NCBI GenBank assembly: GCA_900768995.1
Contig: CAAGEZ010000039.1
Location: 62,001 to 126,000 of the forward strand
From: Oscillospiraceae bacterium
GTDB taxonomy: Bacteria > Bacillota > Clostridia > Oscillospirales > Ruminococcaceae
Reading direction: 5' to 3'
DNA length: 64,000 bases
Shown: piece after piece, positions 45,798 through 54,891 of the stretch
How the letters are laid out: each line of letters starts with the position of its first letter
Position numbering within the stretch: the stretch's first letter is position 1
The notes under the pieces: model-generated
Database searches by the model: none
What the model saw: only the letters and a program-made list of their open reading frames with translations
Told to the model about the DNA's origin: nothing
Program-made: the position numbers and the translations under genes

Positions 45798-46101
45798 TGT
45801 ACAACCCTCCAATCGACAGAATCAGTCTCGGATACTGAACGTCCACGTTTGATACCTTCCATTTGCTTCCCATAAATGTCAGATAACGAATTGCGTGAAA
45901 ATTATGGCAAGCATACGGATCGGCTATAACACTTATCTCGTTTGAGACAGTCACATTGTCGTTCACCTGACCTGAATCCTGCAAACGTCTGTTGTTACGG
46001 GTCACATCGCCATAATATGTACGCTCCGTTATCTGTTCACCCCATACTCCGGGGCTCAGCTCAACAGTTTCGGCATAGCCGATTTGTCCGTAATACTTCA
46101 T
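45781..46101 (-). CDS. Head closure-like protein
   Basis: A 106-residue protein after the capsid gene. The C-terminal YLTFMGSKWKVSNVDVQYPR, then LILSIGGLYN, is typical of small head-tail closure proteins of the HK97-like group. ATG follows GAGGGATAAATCAAA. Confidence 0.7.
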   Translation of the reverse strand: MKYYGQIGYAETVELSPGVWGEQITERTYYGDVTRNNRRLQDSGQVNDNVTVSNEISVIADPYACHNFHAIRYLTFMGSKWKVSNVDVQYPRLILSIGGLYNEQET

Positions 46102-46107
46102 TTTGAT

Positions 46108-47805
46108 TTATCCCTCGGAAGTAGGTGCAGGCTTTACTGTTTCAAAAGCGATTGCAGAATAGGGCTTGATGAGTGCACCGGAGCATCTTGTCTCAATGAG
46201 ATACTTCTGGGCGTTATAGTCGATGTCAAAGTCATCGAACATATTTACAGCCCCGCCCTTGTCTGCACCGATGTTGTAGTCAACAAGATTTACAATGATG
46301 CCGAGAAGAACACCGCCCTTAGCGCCCTTAGCTCCTTCCATAACAGGAACAGTAACGATCTCCTTAACACGAAGCTTCTTTGCAAGCTTGTCCACATCGT
46401 CATAAAGGTCTCTGCCCATTGCGTCCTTGAGAAGGAGCATATCTGTGAGCATATCCTCTGTGGTAAACAGAGTAGGCTCGCCGCTGCCCTTGTATTCCTT
46501 TCTGGACTTGATGACTGCAGTAATGAAATTGTTAGCCTTATCATCATCATTGCTGCCCTCATCGACCTGCTTCTTGATGGTATAAAGGTCTTCGTCCTTG
46601 GAAATAGGACGAATATGTGTCTCGTTGATCTTGTCATCAGAAGATGCAAGTCTACCGTCACTGATAAGCAGGGCTCTTGCAATTTCCTCATCGAGCATCA
46701 TTCTCATTTCACTCTTAAGCCACATAACAACATCAAAGCCTGTAATGTCGAGGACATCATCTCTCTCCATCTTCTGCTTCTTGTAGATAGTGGTGGGGTC
46801 AGTAGTTCTCTTGAGAAGACTGAACACCTCGTCCTTCTTCTGCTTACCCTTGATGTAGCCCTTTGCTCTTGCTTCATCCTCTGTGATGTTTGCAAGCATA
46901 GACTTAATGCGGCTGAATGGTGTATGATGAGTACCGTTCATGACCTTCTTTACCCAGCCCATATCCCTCTGAATGAAATCAGGAGGATTGTTAAGAGTCT
47001 GAGCATCAGGGAACAGATACTCAACATTGGTGATACCGTGTGCGAGAACCGATTCTCTCATAGAGCCGCATCTCTTTGCATCGGTAATAACGTCCATCTG
47101 CTCTGCGTGACTGAGTGTGTCGTTGCTCATAGTCTCATCATCTTCGAATACATTGTGCTTCATATTTGCATCTCCTTCCTTGTTTTTCATTACCTGACCA
47201 ATAAGGGCGTAAACCACTGTTTTCTGCTTTTCTGAAAGGGTGTTAAACACGTCTTCAATTGTCTCTTTACCCTCAGCAGGCTTGTTCTTTTCCTGCTCTG
47301 TCTCATTTGCCATTGCTGACTCCTCCTCTTTTTTGTTCGTCTTTTCATCATCGGCGTGAGTGAGTTCAAGGATATCTCCCGAATAGATGACTGCCTCTTC
47401 GTCTGACTCCTCGCCGTGACTGATTACCGAATCGATAAATGCTCCGGGATTTGCACCTGCAAGCACCAGAGAAACCTCTCTTATAGCACCGTGCAGGACA
47501 TTACCTCCCTGCTGTTTAAGCTGATTAGCATAAATAGAAAGAGCGTTTACGTCACCGTGTTCAACCAGAAGCTTTGCATTCTTGCCTGATTCTGTATCAT
47601 TGAACGTGCAGTAAGCGTAAACGCCGTTTTCCCTGTTTTCGAGCTTTGCGTGACCTAGTACATTTTCAGGTTCATTGTGCCTGTGATTCCACACAAGCGG
47701 GACAACCTGACCGTCCTGAGCCTTGAACGCATCACGCATTATGGTCCGACCATCTGAACAACGAATGTTGTTTCTTGTGGCCCAACCACTAAAGTCATAA
47801 CTCAT
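46108..47805 (-). CDS. Fused prohead protease and major capsid protein
   Basis: A 565-residue fusion. Residues 1-130 resemble an HK97-type (U35) prohead protease with candidate catalytic His41 (LVWNHRHNE) and Ser90 (ALSIYANQ). Residues about 130-235 are acidic and lysine-rich and probably act as scaffold (delta) region. Residues about 240-565 are an HK97-fold capsid protein (IRPISKDEDLYTIKKQ, FDIDYNAQKYLIETRCSGAL). The protease would cut itself and the scaffold away during maturation. ATG follows GGGAGGAAAATCACT. There is no separate scaffold gene. Confidence 0.88.
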   Translation of the reverse strand: MSYDFSGWATRNNIRCSDGRTIMRDAFKAQDGQVVPLVWNHRHNEPENVLGHAKLENRENGVYAYCTFNDTESGKNAKLLVEHGDVNALSIYANQLKQQGGNVLHGAIREVSLVLAGANPGAFIDSVISHGEESDEEAVIYSGDILELTHADDEKTNKKEEESAMANETEQEKNKPAEGKETIEDVFNTLSEKQKTVVYALIGQVMKNKEGDANMKHNVFEDDETMSNDTLSHAEQMDVITDAKRCGSMRESVLAHGITNVEYLFPDAQTLNNPPDFIQRDMGWVKKVMNGTHHTPFSRIKSMLANITEDEARAKGYIKGKQKKDEVFSLLKRTTDPTTIYKKQKMERDDVLDITGFDVVMWLKSEMRMMLDEEIARALLISDGRLASSDDKINETHIRPISKDEDLYTIKKQVDEGSNDDDKANNFITAVIKSRKEYKGSGEPTLFTTEDMLTDMLLLKDAMGRDLYDDVDKLAKKLRVKEIVTVPVMEGAKGAKGGVLLGIIVNLVDYNIGADKGGAVNMFDDFDIDYNAQKYLIETRCSGALIKPYSAIAFETVKPAPTSEG

Positions 47806-48347
47806 AGTGATTTTCCTCCCTTTTTCGCATATTCGCTTAATATCTTGTCGTACTCAGCCTGATAGATACTTTCGTAAGAAGCGTCCATTGACTGTTTGTA
47901 CTGTTTATACGCAGCACGGACAGCCTGTATTGTTGCCCTCAGTTCGCTTGAAACCTTTGCCTTGGAAAAACCTTTTTTAACAGCTTTGTCAAAAGCCCCT
48001 TTCTTCTTAAAGGTTGCATTTTGAAGTTTTTCCAACTTTGCAAAAATCTTATCCTGAGACTGCTGAGTCTGATTTTTTAAAGCGGCTATCTGTGCGTCCC
48101 GCTGAGCGTCAGCACTTTTTTTAGCTGCTTTTTTCTCATTTTTGATATTGCCCTTAACCTGCTTCCAGATTACCTTTCCCGAATCGTTCAGCTTACTTGT
48201 CGAACGTGAATTATCGGAAGTATCTGAAACTGTGCTCGACCCGGAACGTCCTTTGAGCTTACGATTTTTCATATAGTATTCGTGAGCCTTTTCTGGGTCA
48301 TAATAGGGAGAAGCGTAATGAGCTATCGCATCTTTTTCATACGGCAT
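47802..48347 (-). CDS. Phage protein of the HYxSPYYDPxxAHEYY type (DUF7211-like)
   Basis: A 181-residue protein between portal and capsid genes. It begins with AHYASPYYDPEKAHEYYM and KLKGR, a pattern I associate with DUF7211-type phage proteins. The rest is strongly basic and helical (KNEKKAAKKSADAQRDAQ) and could bind DNA or scaffold. The N-terminal His-Tyr motif is reminiscent of the tag on other proteins of this prophage, though not clearly homologous. It overlaps both neighbours by 1-4 nt. Confidence 0.7.
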   Translation of the reverse strand: MPYEKDAIAHYASPYYDPEKAHEYYMKNRKLKGRSGSSTVSDTSDNSRSTSKLNDSGKVIWKQVKGNIKNEKKAAKKSADAQRDAQIAALKNQTQQSQDKIFAKLEKLQNATFKKKGAFDKAVKKGFSKAKVSSELRATIQAVRAAYKQYKQSMDASYESIYQAEYDKILSEYAKKGGKSL

Positions 48348-49666
48348 TACTCAGCCTCCTTTTCCTCATCATCTGAATCATCAGTGTACTGCCCGACTAT
48401 TTCGTCGATCTTGCCCTCAAGGGTATCGAGCAGTTCGTTTATAACACTGTCTTCAGGTTCATCGTCACCGGACACTGTAGTTCCCTGATCAGATGCAGGC
48501 ATATTTTTGTTGCTCAGTTCGTCAGCCTTGGGGTTGTCGGATGGCTTCATACCAATGACCTGACGCACCTCATTGGAACTGAGTATCTCGTTTCTGGTGA
48601 GCTTATCGGCTGCTTCGGCAATATCACTGACAGGCATCATCTTAAACGGGTCACGGAAAGCCATAATGGACTGAAGCTGTGTTCGGGCGGTCTTAGTCAG
48701 AAATTTTCTTTTCATCTCATCGACCATAGCAGACATTATCGGCTGAATAGTGCGGTTATAGTAGTTAAGCATAGTCTTTTCATCCGCCGTGCCATCCAGT
48801 ATACTCTGCGTAAGTCCGAGCTGACTTAAAAGAAGATTAGTAAGATACTCTATCTGACTCATAAGATTGTTCTCAACAGGACGATTAAGCTGTTGTATCC
48901 GCTCAGTGCCGTCAGTATAAGCTATACCGTATTTACTTCCGGCAAGCTGTGACTCAATGTCCCGTCGCCTTTTTTCAGCCTGTTCCTGACGTGTCGGCGT
49001 CTTGATGACATATGGCAGCTGAATAATAAGGTCAAGCTTTCCCGAACTGTTCTGCTCGTCAACAATGTCTAACAGACTGAACTTCCGAATCAGTCTCTGC
49101 ATTGTGGAATTGGTTTCATTCATCACCGCATACAGCGGATTTTCCACAATACCGACAGTGCTTTTGGGAAGTATGATTTCTTCACGTCGTCCGGTGTTTT
49201 CGTTATACACGCTGACCTTGATATGTTTGGGCATCCACTGTATAACACGACCTGTCCTGAGCTGCAGTACATCGTATGAGCCTGTGATGATTGGATCAAA
49301 TGTTGTCTCTACGGGGACAAGCACCACAACACCCTCATCGAGCATTGACATAACCGCATCCTGAATAAACGCTCGGTTAGTCTGGTCAATATTTGATTCA
49401 ACAGACAGGCAGTTATTGAGATTTGATTTGATAGTCTCAAGATAGTGATTATCTTCATCCACCCTGACGTGCCGTATGTCTATAGCCGCTGCGTCCATAG
49501 CTATTCTGTTACATACAGATGTAACAAAAGATTGGTCATTGCCTCTGGCAAACCGCAGTCTGTCAGGACGGTAGCTATAAGACATACTGATGTCCTTATA
49601 ATCCCAGTCATTCTTTTCATTATTGAATGCATTCCAGGCGTGACGAAGTCTGTCTGTAAACTTCAT
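48347..49666 (-). CDS. Portal protein
   Basis: A 439-residue portal protein of the siphovirus type, forming the 12-subunit DNA gate at one capsid vertex. Features: FVTSVCNRIAMDAAAIDIRH near residue 45, YVIKTPTRQEQAEKRRRDIE, and the helical NLLLSQLGLTQSILDGTADE segment. The last 50 residues are acidic. AAGGAGGTGAGAAATTCAAA precedes the ATG at 49666. The longer frame's first 13 codons overlap this site. Confidence 0.9.
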   Translation of the reverse strand: MKFTDRLRHAWNAFNNEKNDWDYKDISMSYSYRPDRLRFARGNDQSFVTSVCNRIAMDAAAIDIRHVRVDEDNHYLETIKSNLNNCLSVESNIDQTNRAFIQDAVMSMLDEGVVVLVPVETTFDPIITGSYDVLQLRTGRVIQWMPKHIKVSVYNENTGRREEIILPKSTVGIVENPLYAVMNETNSTMQRLIRKFSLLDIVDEQNSSGKLDLIIQLPYVIKTPTRQEQAEKRRRDIESQLAGSKYGIAYTDGTERIQQLNRPVENNLMSQIEYLTNLLLSQLGLTQSILDGTADEKTMLNYYNRTIQPIMSAMVDEMKRKFLTKTARTQLQSIMAFRDPFKMMPVSDIAEAADKLTRNEILSSNEVRQVIGMKPSDNPKADELSNKNMPASDQGTTVSGDDEPEDSVINELLDTLEGKIDEIVGQYTDDSDDEEKEAE

Positions 49667-49705
49667 TTTGAATTTCTCACCTCCTTGAGTGTAATAGTAA
49701 ATCAA

Positions 49706-50083
49706 TTAACGTTTCTTGAGTATCTTGTTAGTGATCATTCGACCAGTCTCTATTGATTCACGATTATTCCTATAAAATGTTGCCTGATCAGAGTATAACT
49801 TATCGAAATTTTTTGTGTCTATCTTGTATTCCTGACACATTAAGTCGAAAAAATCGAGATCGTCGATGTCAGCAAATTTTCCAAAATCGGCAGTGAGTTT
49901 CTTACTACTTTTAACGATTCTGTCGCCTTCAGATCGCCATGCATCGCCCTTTCTATCATATTCATTATAAGCATTAACATGCTTTTTTCCTTCGGCAGTA
50001 AGAGAACCATCTTTATTCTGATATCGTCTTACACCCCATTTCATGCCTAATATGCCAAAGTGACATAAATTATTTTTATACAT
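49706..50083 (-). CDS. Tagged phage protein A (HFGILGMKWGVRR)
   Basis: A 125-residue protein. The first 35 residues carry the tag HFGILGMKWGVRRYQNKDG followed by SLTAEGKK. The rest is helical and charged, with no recognised domain. GGAGTGATAACATA precedes the ATG at 50083. One of several proteins here sharing this N-terminus. It lies directly upstream of the portal gene. Function unknown. I infer a virion-associated protein from tag and position. Confidence 0.8.
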   Translation of the reverse strand: MYKNNLCHFGILGMKWGVRRYQNKDGSLTAEGKKHVNAYNEYDRKGDAWRSEGDRIVKSSKKLTADFGKFADIDDLDFFDLMCQEYKIDTKNFDKLYSDQATFYRNNRESIETGRMITNKILKKR

Positions 50084-50157
50084 TATGTTATCACTCCTCA
50101 TTATATATATAAAAAAAAAGGCCCGCCGAAGCGAGTCAATTATTTATTAAGGTATAT

Positions 50158-50340
50158 TCAATTTTTATCTGTATTTTTGGTCATATGCTTTGGAGGACCG
50201 TCAGCTTCGGTTTTCTGTTTTATAATGCAATCATTCTCGGCAGTAGGTCTATTGCTAAGTTTATTGTTGACATCATTCTTAACAATAAGTCCGGCAGTAA
50301 CTATTCCGCCAATCGTCAGCAGTATTTTAGATATATTCAT
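50158..50340 (-). CDS. Small membrane protein in the head region
   Basis: A 60-residue protein with one N-terminal hydrophobic helix (residues 5-22) and a polar tail (KQKTEADGPPKHMTKNTDKN). GAAAGGAGTTATGGCAT precedes the ATG. It lies between two tagged genes. Unrecognised. Confidence 0.65.
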   Translation of the reverse strand: MNISKILLTIGGIVTAGLIVKNDVNNKLSNRPTAENDCIIKQKTEADGPPKHMTKNTDKN

Positions 50341-50399
50341 ATGCCATAACTCCTTTCAATATTTTGCATAAGTATATCACATTTTTAGTATCTTGTCAA

Positions 50400-50765
50400 T
50401 CACTTAGACTGTTGCATACGAAGAATTTCTTTATATGAAAGTTTCGTTTCAGCATTGAGCTTAGTTTTGACTTTTTCATCTTTAAGATCTTCTTTAGCCC
50501 AGTTAAGTTTCTTTGCACTGTTATTAAGATCTTTGGTTACTTTCTGATTATACACCATACCACCGTATGTTGATTTACTGTAATTATTTACAGCCTTTTT
50601 ATAATCAGCTTTGGCATTATCGAGATTCTTTTTAGCACCATCAACATCATTAGGATAATAACGTTCACGTCCTGCGGGAGTAAGCGAACCATCCTAATTT
50701 TGAAATCTTCGAATTCCCCAATGTTGTCCTTTAATGCCGTGATGGTATAAATATGTATTATTCAT
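50400..50765 (-). pseudogene. Tagged phage protein B, interrupted by an amber codon
   Basis: GGAGGATCCAG precedes ATG 50765, and 23 codons encode the tag YLYHHGIKGQHWGIRRFQN. Codon 24 is TAG (50694-50696). The same frame then continues DGSLTPAGRERYYPNDVDG and a helical, lysine-rich region for 97 more codons to TGA 50400. In the sister tags the residue at the stop is Ala or Lys (AAA), and a single AAG to TAG change would explain it. The rest of the frame is undamaged, so either the change is very recent or the amber codon is sometimes read through. Confidence 0.8.
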
Positions 50766-50821
50766 CTGGATCCTCCTTCTACGCAGTTTTTACGACCTAT
50801 GTTATGAAAGGATGTGTTATT

Positions 50822-51019
50822 ATGCAAATTAAAATTACTAATGAAATGTGTGCAATCACCAAAAAGGTAGTTGATGATTATAATAAAATGAATAATGCTG
50901 AATTCTTTAAAAAATATTATTGTTCTAAGAATCGGTATTTCATTCGTGTAATACTTTTCAAAGATCCATATATGAATGCACCATTGGCAAAATTAGGAAA
51001 ATGGTTAATTAAACACTGA
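50822..51019 (+). CDS. Small basic protein on the opposite strand
   Basis: A 65-residue frame running against the late operon. AAAGGATGTGTTATT gives a good site before ATG 50822. The product is rich in Lys, Asn and Tyr (MQIKITNEMCAITKKVVDDY) and ends GKWLIKH. It is closed by a bidirectional terminator and does not overlap another gene. No convincing promoter is seen. Unrecognised. Likely a small accessory gene but could be chance. Confidence 0.5.
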   Translation: MQIKITNEMCAITKKVVDDYNKMNNAEFFKKYYCSKNRYFIRVILFKDPYMNAPLAKLGKWLIKH

Positions 51020-51024
51020 TTTAC

Positions 51025-51062
51025 AAAAAAAAGAGAGCATTTCTTACACGCTCTCTTTTTTT
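51025..51062. terminator. Bidirectional terminator between small plus-strand gene and terminase
   Basis: AAAGAGAGC / GCTCTCTTT (51030-51038, 51050-51058) with A- and T-runs on the two sides. It would also end transcription of the terminase gene leftward, implying a new promoter for the portal operon. Confidence 0.8.
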
Positions 51063-52807
51063 CACATAAATGCTTCTCGATTAGACTTATAAGCTATATA
51101 AGCGTCCATCATAGCAGCAACAGCATCTATCTTCTGGTCAGCACGCTTCTTCCATAGCTTTCTGTTTCCATTGGTGTCTTCAAGAGTAATACAGTTACCC
51201 ATCGCATAAGTCATAAGCTCCTCGTCAAAAAGTAAAAGTCTGTCCTCAGCAAGGTCTTTAAGCTCACCAAGAGGAACAGACTCTGTTTTTGCACCCTGTA
51301 TTACCTTTTCCACTCCGAACGGACCGTTTTCGGTGACCCATCTGTCCACAAAATCTCTTGCGTTATAGGGGTCATAACCGAAACAAAGAACATCATAATT
51401 GCTTTCTGTTATATGTCTGTCCAGGTCTTCGTACACTTCGATCATATCGAGAACTGTGCCCTCAAGAACAACAAGACTTCCTTCATTCATAAACTGCTCG
51501 TACTTTACACGCATAGCAGGCGGAAGCTTGTCCAGTGTTCTGGACGAAATATAGCATCTGGTTTTTACACCAAATGCTCCACCTGATAATGGGAACAGAA
51601 AAGTGAATGCGCAGAAATCATCACCCTGCGAAAGGTCTCCCCCAAGTGCACAGGGCATCTGCCAGAAATCTCTCTTACGATGTGGAAGAGTTTCTTCATA
51701 TGTGAAGTAGTATGTGCATCCCTCCATAGGGATACCGAATCTTTTGGCAAGAATATCGTTTCTTGTAGCAGGGGCTTTTTCGGCTCTTTCCACGTCAAGC
51801 TGGTAAGTCTCGTAGCTCACACTCTTGCCGATGTTCGGATTAGCCTTGACCCACATTTCGGGATTATTGACCTCGTCAATGCTGTCAAGCTTGTACCACC
51901 ATATGGAAACGTGGGGGTTAATGTACTCACCCTTGAGTATACTCATTAACTCCATTTTGATTGTATCGCCGCTCCCATTTCGGACTGTACCCTCTGAAGA
52001 GGTTGCAATGATAAGATAATCGTCTATCTTAGACGCACCCTGCTCAAGAGCACCGATGACATCCTCTCTGATGTCTCCTGAAAGCCATTCATCGACCGTT
52101 GCTATCTTGCATCGCAGTCCCTGCAGCTTCGCAATTGACATCGGACGGACTTCAATGGTCGACCCTGTAATAAAATTCTCAATACCTTTTTTGGTCGATG
52201 CTAACTTCTGACGATTGGCCTTTGAACCGGTCGTGTTCTGCAGCGAGCCCTCTGTAAGGAACTTGAACAGCGGTCCTCTTGCTCTTGTGATGGCGGTACG
52301 TATAGGAGACATTACCTCATCAGCCTGTTTCATAGTCGGTGCAGTAGTGACTCCGTGAGTGGTTGTCACATCAATATTCTGCTGATATGACTGATGACAG
52401 GACTCATACAGGGATTTGGCAGCGCCTCGCCCAACAATAAGATACTGCTTGTTGGTCAGACGTTTCTTGACCCGACGGCGAACATAGTGTCCCCCATGAC
52501 CGTCTGCATCAGGCTCGTATACGCTTCTTTCAACAAAGTAATACCAGCCATATACCTGTTCTGCCCAGAGCTTAAAGCTGTCGAGCATCTTCAGGTCAGA
52601 GCCGTCTGTAAGTGTAAGTTCTGCTTCGCAGTATTTGATAAATCCCTCTACTGCACGGTCGTCATAGTAGATTCCGGGGTTATCAATGAGGTCGTCAATA
52701 CGTCCCATTTCCATAGAGATCTCACGGTTAACGGGTATCTCTCCCCGCATTACGGCATCTCTGAACTGACCGTAATATTTTGGTACGGCAGTGTTTGAAA
52801 GTGCCAT
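51062..52807 (-). CDS. Terminase large subunit
   Basis: A 581-residue packaging motor. The ATPase Walker A variant is GRGAAKS (residues 126-132) in YLIVGRGAAKSLYESC. Walker B is in CKIATVDEWLSG (near 240). The C-terminal nuclease has ALGGDLSQGDDFCAFTFL and GYDPYNARDFVD for metal binding. ATG follows GGAGCAATCACAT. It is separated from the small subunit gene by about 4.7 kb of accessory genes. Confidence 0.94.
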   Translation of the reverse strand: MALSNTAVPKYYGQFRDAVMRGEIPVNREISMEMGRIDDLIDNPGIYYDDRAVEGFIKYCEAELTLTDGSDLKMLDSFKLWAEQVYGWYYFVERSVYEPDADGHGGHYVRRRVKKRLTNKQYLIVGRGAAKSLYESCHQSYQQNIDVTTTHGVTTAPTMKQADEVMSPIRTAITRARGPLFKFLTEGSLQNTTGSKANRQKLASTKKGIENFITGSTIEVRPMSIAKLQGLRCKIATVDEWLSGDIREDVIGALEQGASKIDDYLIIATSSEGTVRNGSGDTIKMELMSILKGEYINPHVSIWWYKLDSIDEVNNPEMWVKANPNIGKSVSYETYQLDVERAEKAPATRNDILAKRFGIPMEGCTYYFTYEETLPHRKRDFWQMPCALGGDLSQGDDFCAFTFLFPLSGGAFGVKTRCYISSRTLDKLPPAMRVKYEQFMNEGSLVVLEGTVLDMIEVYEDLDRHITESNYDVLCFGYDPYNARDFVDRWVTENGPFGVEKVIQGAKTESVPLGELKDLAEDRLLLFDEELMTYAMGNCITLEDTNGNRKLWKKRADQKIDAVAAMMDAYIAYKSNREAFM

Positions 52808-52858
52808 ATGTGATTGCTCCTTTTGGTATTAATAGTCTGACAAAATCTGCAAGGTCTC

Positions 52859-52887
52859 TTGATTTTTGTATTTATATATGATATAAT
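52859..52887 (+). promoter_or_regulatory. Promoter of the EcsC gene
   Basis: TTGATT (52859-52864), 17-nt spacer, TATAAT (52882-52887) with TGa before the -10. A host sigma-A type promoter inside the late region, pointing against it. Confidence 0.8.
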
Positions 52888-52915
52888 GAATTAAATGTTA
52901 CTTTGAGGTGATAAT

Positions 52916-53977
52916 ATGAACGCCACACTTACTATACCAAATCCAATTATTGACAGCAAAGAAGAGGACGACTATAAGAAGCTGTCGGAAAGATATAAAA
53001 AGCTTATTGAACCTAAAACAATATCACTTATAGGTCAGGCAGCAATTGAAAAAATTCCTAAAAACATCCGGGACAAAGCTGCTATAGTAGGCGGAACAGC
53101 TCAAAAATGCATAACAGAAACCGAACTGTATAATCAGTGTGTAAACATAATTATGAATGGCTTTGATGTTCTTGAAAAAACAGCAGCAAAAATTTCAGTA
53201 AATCCAAATAAGATTATTGAAAAGCTCAACGAAATGGAAACTGTAAATGAGGTATCTTCTATTGACGATATCTGCTTTGCAAGGGAATATGATATTGCCA
53301 AGATTGTTTCGTCATACAAAGTTGGCGACATTGCATCTGCTTTTGTTGAGGGAGCTGCCACAGGAGCTCCGGGTTTTGCAGGATTACCTTTTAATATTGT
53401 ACTAAGTACATTTCTTTATTATCGTGCCGTTCAGTCTATTGCAATTCACTATGGCTATGACACAAAAAACAACTCAGACGAACTTGAGATTGCCAGTGAA
53501 GTTTTTATGAGTGCTTTAAGTCCTAAATCAAAAGGTCAAAGTGAAATAAGCACTACAATCACTAAAATTATGGCTATGGCTGAGTTAAACGTTATAAAGC
53601 AGACTGCCAAAAAGACTTGGTCCGATATGGCAGCGAGAGGCGGAATTTGCTTACTGATAACACAAATGCGGGCATTGGCAAATCGAGCTGCACAAAACGC
53701 TTTAAAGAATGTTGGTGTTAAAGGTCTTGAACAGAATGCATTTAAAAATGTATTTGAACAAATTGGAAAAGGTATCACTAAAAAAAACATAGGCAAGTGC
53801 ATACCAGCAGTCAGTGCTATAATAGGCGCATTATTTGATGTAAGTCAAATGAACACCGTTCTTGAATATGCTGACATTTTTTACAGAAAACGCTTTATTG
53901 CTGAAAAAGAAGTTCGAATTAATATGCAGATAGAACCTGTATCGGTTATTGATGTAACTGATTCTGCCAATATTTAA
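52916..53977 (+). CDS. EcsC family protein, prophage accessory gene
   Basis: A 353-residue protein of the EcsC family. The signature lies in GAATGAPGFAGLPFNIVLST (about residues 148-167) followed by FLYYRAVQSIAIHYGYD. EcsC proteins are membrane-associated and of unclear biochemistry. It is on the strand opposite the late genes, has its own sigma-A promoter and good site (GAGGTGATAAT), and ends 4 nt from the convergent tagged gene. This is the layout of a 'moron', expressed from the lysogen. A role such as exclusion of other phages is inference. Confidence 0.85.
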   Translation: MNATLTIPNPIIDSKEEDDYKKLSERYKKLIEPKTISLIGQAAIEKIPKNIRDKAAIVGGTAQKCITETELYNQCVNIIMNGFDVLEKTAAKISVNPNKIIEKLNEMETVNEVSSIDDICFAREYDIAKIVSSYKVGDIASAFVEGAATGAPGFAGLPFNIVLSTFLYYRAVQSIAIHYGYDTKNNSDELEIASEVFMSALSPKSKGQSEISTTITKIMAMAELNVIKQTAKKTWSDMAARGGICLLITQMRALANRAAQNALKNVGVKGLEQNAFKNVFEQIGKGITKKNIGKCIPAVSAIIGALFDVSQMNTVLEYADIFYRKRFIAEKEVRINMQIEPVSVIDVTDSANI

Positions 53978-53981
53978 AACA

Positions 53982-54395
53982 TCACTTCTTCTTAGCCCCG
54001 CCATTAAACATAGCCGAGCCAAATTCCTTTGCATCAAACTTTCCTGATGCCGCAGCCTTGATACCATAAAGAGCAGCACCCGCAACAGCGGTTGTGACAA
54101 CCTTCTGACCTATTTGTCCGAGCATCTGTTTAGCTGCTCTTCTTCCGGGATAAAGCTCATCCTCAGTAAGGTCTTTCAGCTGTTTCTCCATTTTAAGACG
54201 CTCAACCTTATTTTTAAGATCAGTCATACTCATTGTACGACGATTCTTAACATCTTCTTTTTTCTGAGCAGTAGCATCATATCTGGCTCTCTTCACCTTA
54301 CCCTCAGCCGTTAGGCTTCCGTCAGCGTTCTGATATCGTCTTATCCCCCACTTCTGTCCTTTGATTCCGTGGTGGTATAAATAGTTGTTATACAT
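53982..54395 (-). CDS. Tagged phage protein C (YHHGIKGQKWGIRR)
   Basis: A 137-residue protein with the clearest tag, YLYHHGIKGQKWGIRRYQN, followed by ADGSLTAEGK. A charged helical region (LKNKVERLKMEKQLKDL) and a hydrophobic Ala/Gly segment (VVTTAVAGAALYGIKAAA) near residue 110 follow, suggesting one membrane span. AAGGAGGCAACAA precedes the ATG. It overlaps the connector gene by 8 nt. Function unknown. Confidence 0.82.
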   Translation of the reverse strand: MYNNYLYHHGIKGQKWGIRRYQNADGSLTAEGKVKRARYDATAQKKEDVKNRRTMSMTDLKNKVERLKMEKQLKDLTEDELYPGRRAAKQMLGQIGQKVVTTAVAGAALYGIKAAASGKFDAKEFGSAMFNGGAKKK

Positions 54396-54747
54396 TTGTT
54401 GCCTCCTTCTGAGGTTTATCTGTTACACTAAGTATCCTGAACTCCAGTTCACTTATCATCTGTTTCATTGATTCAATGTGTGCAGAATTCTGAGGCGGGT
54501 CAAATATAAGCCTGACCTTGAGCTGCACATATGTCTTTACAAATTCAAGCAGTTTGGTATCACCGATAAACTCGCCCCATGTCTGCGATGAATCAGTAAC
54601 AATGAAGCCGTCTTCGGGACCGGCACCAAGCTGATTGAGAATAGCAAAAGCAGAATTGATTGTAATAATAATATCGGCATCAAAATTCTCATCTTCCTCG
54701 GGGATACCTCCGAGGAGTTTTTTTATTGACGTAAGAATGCTGTCCAA
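54388..54747 (-). CDS. Head-tail connector (gp6-like)
   Basis: A 119-residue protein resembling gp6-type head-tail connectors: LDSILTSIKKLLGGIPEEDE at the start, ADIIITINSAFAILNQLG, then FVKTYVQLKVRLIFDPP. GGAGG lies only 1 nt before an ATG at 54753 and 7 nt before a TTG at 54747, so TTG is the likely start. It is encoded upstream of the terminase large subunit, not after the capsid gene as usual. Confidence 0.75.
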   Translation of the reverse strand: MDSILTSIKKLLGGIPEEDENFDADIIITINSAFAILNQLGAGPEDGFIVTDSSQTWGEFIGDTKLLEFVKTYVQLKVRLIFDPPQNSAHIESMKQMISELEFRILSVTDKPQKEATNV

Positions 54748-54830
54748 GACCATACCTCCTCAGAGAAAATTCAATAAACAAAAGAGTGAGTGACAGTGCA
54801 TCACTTACCCTTTCTCTTCATAAAAGGGAA

Positions 54831-54845
54831 TGTAATTCTTGCGAA
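54831..54845 (-). repeat. Intergenic motif TTCGCAnnAnTTACA, copy 1
   Basis: Minus-strand TTCGCAAGAATTACA, 84 nt upstream of the connector gene. It follows directly after a terminator-type stem GAGTTAGTGT/ACACTGACTC with a T-run. Downstream the sequence TTTTATGAAGAGA is shared with copy 5. Confidence 0.7.
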
Positions 54846-54891
54846 GCAAAAAGAAGAGTCAGTGTAAACAACACTAACTCTCCATTAAAGA

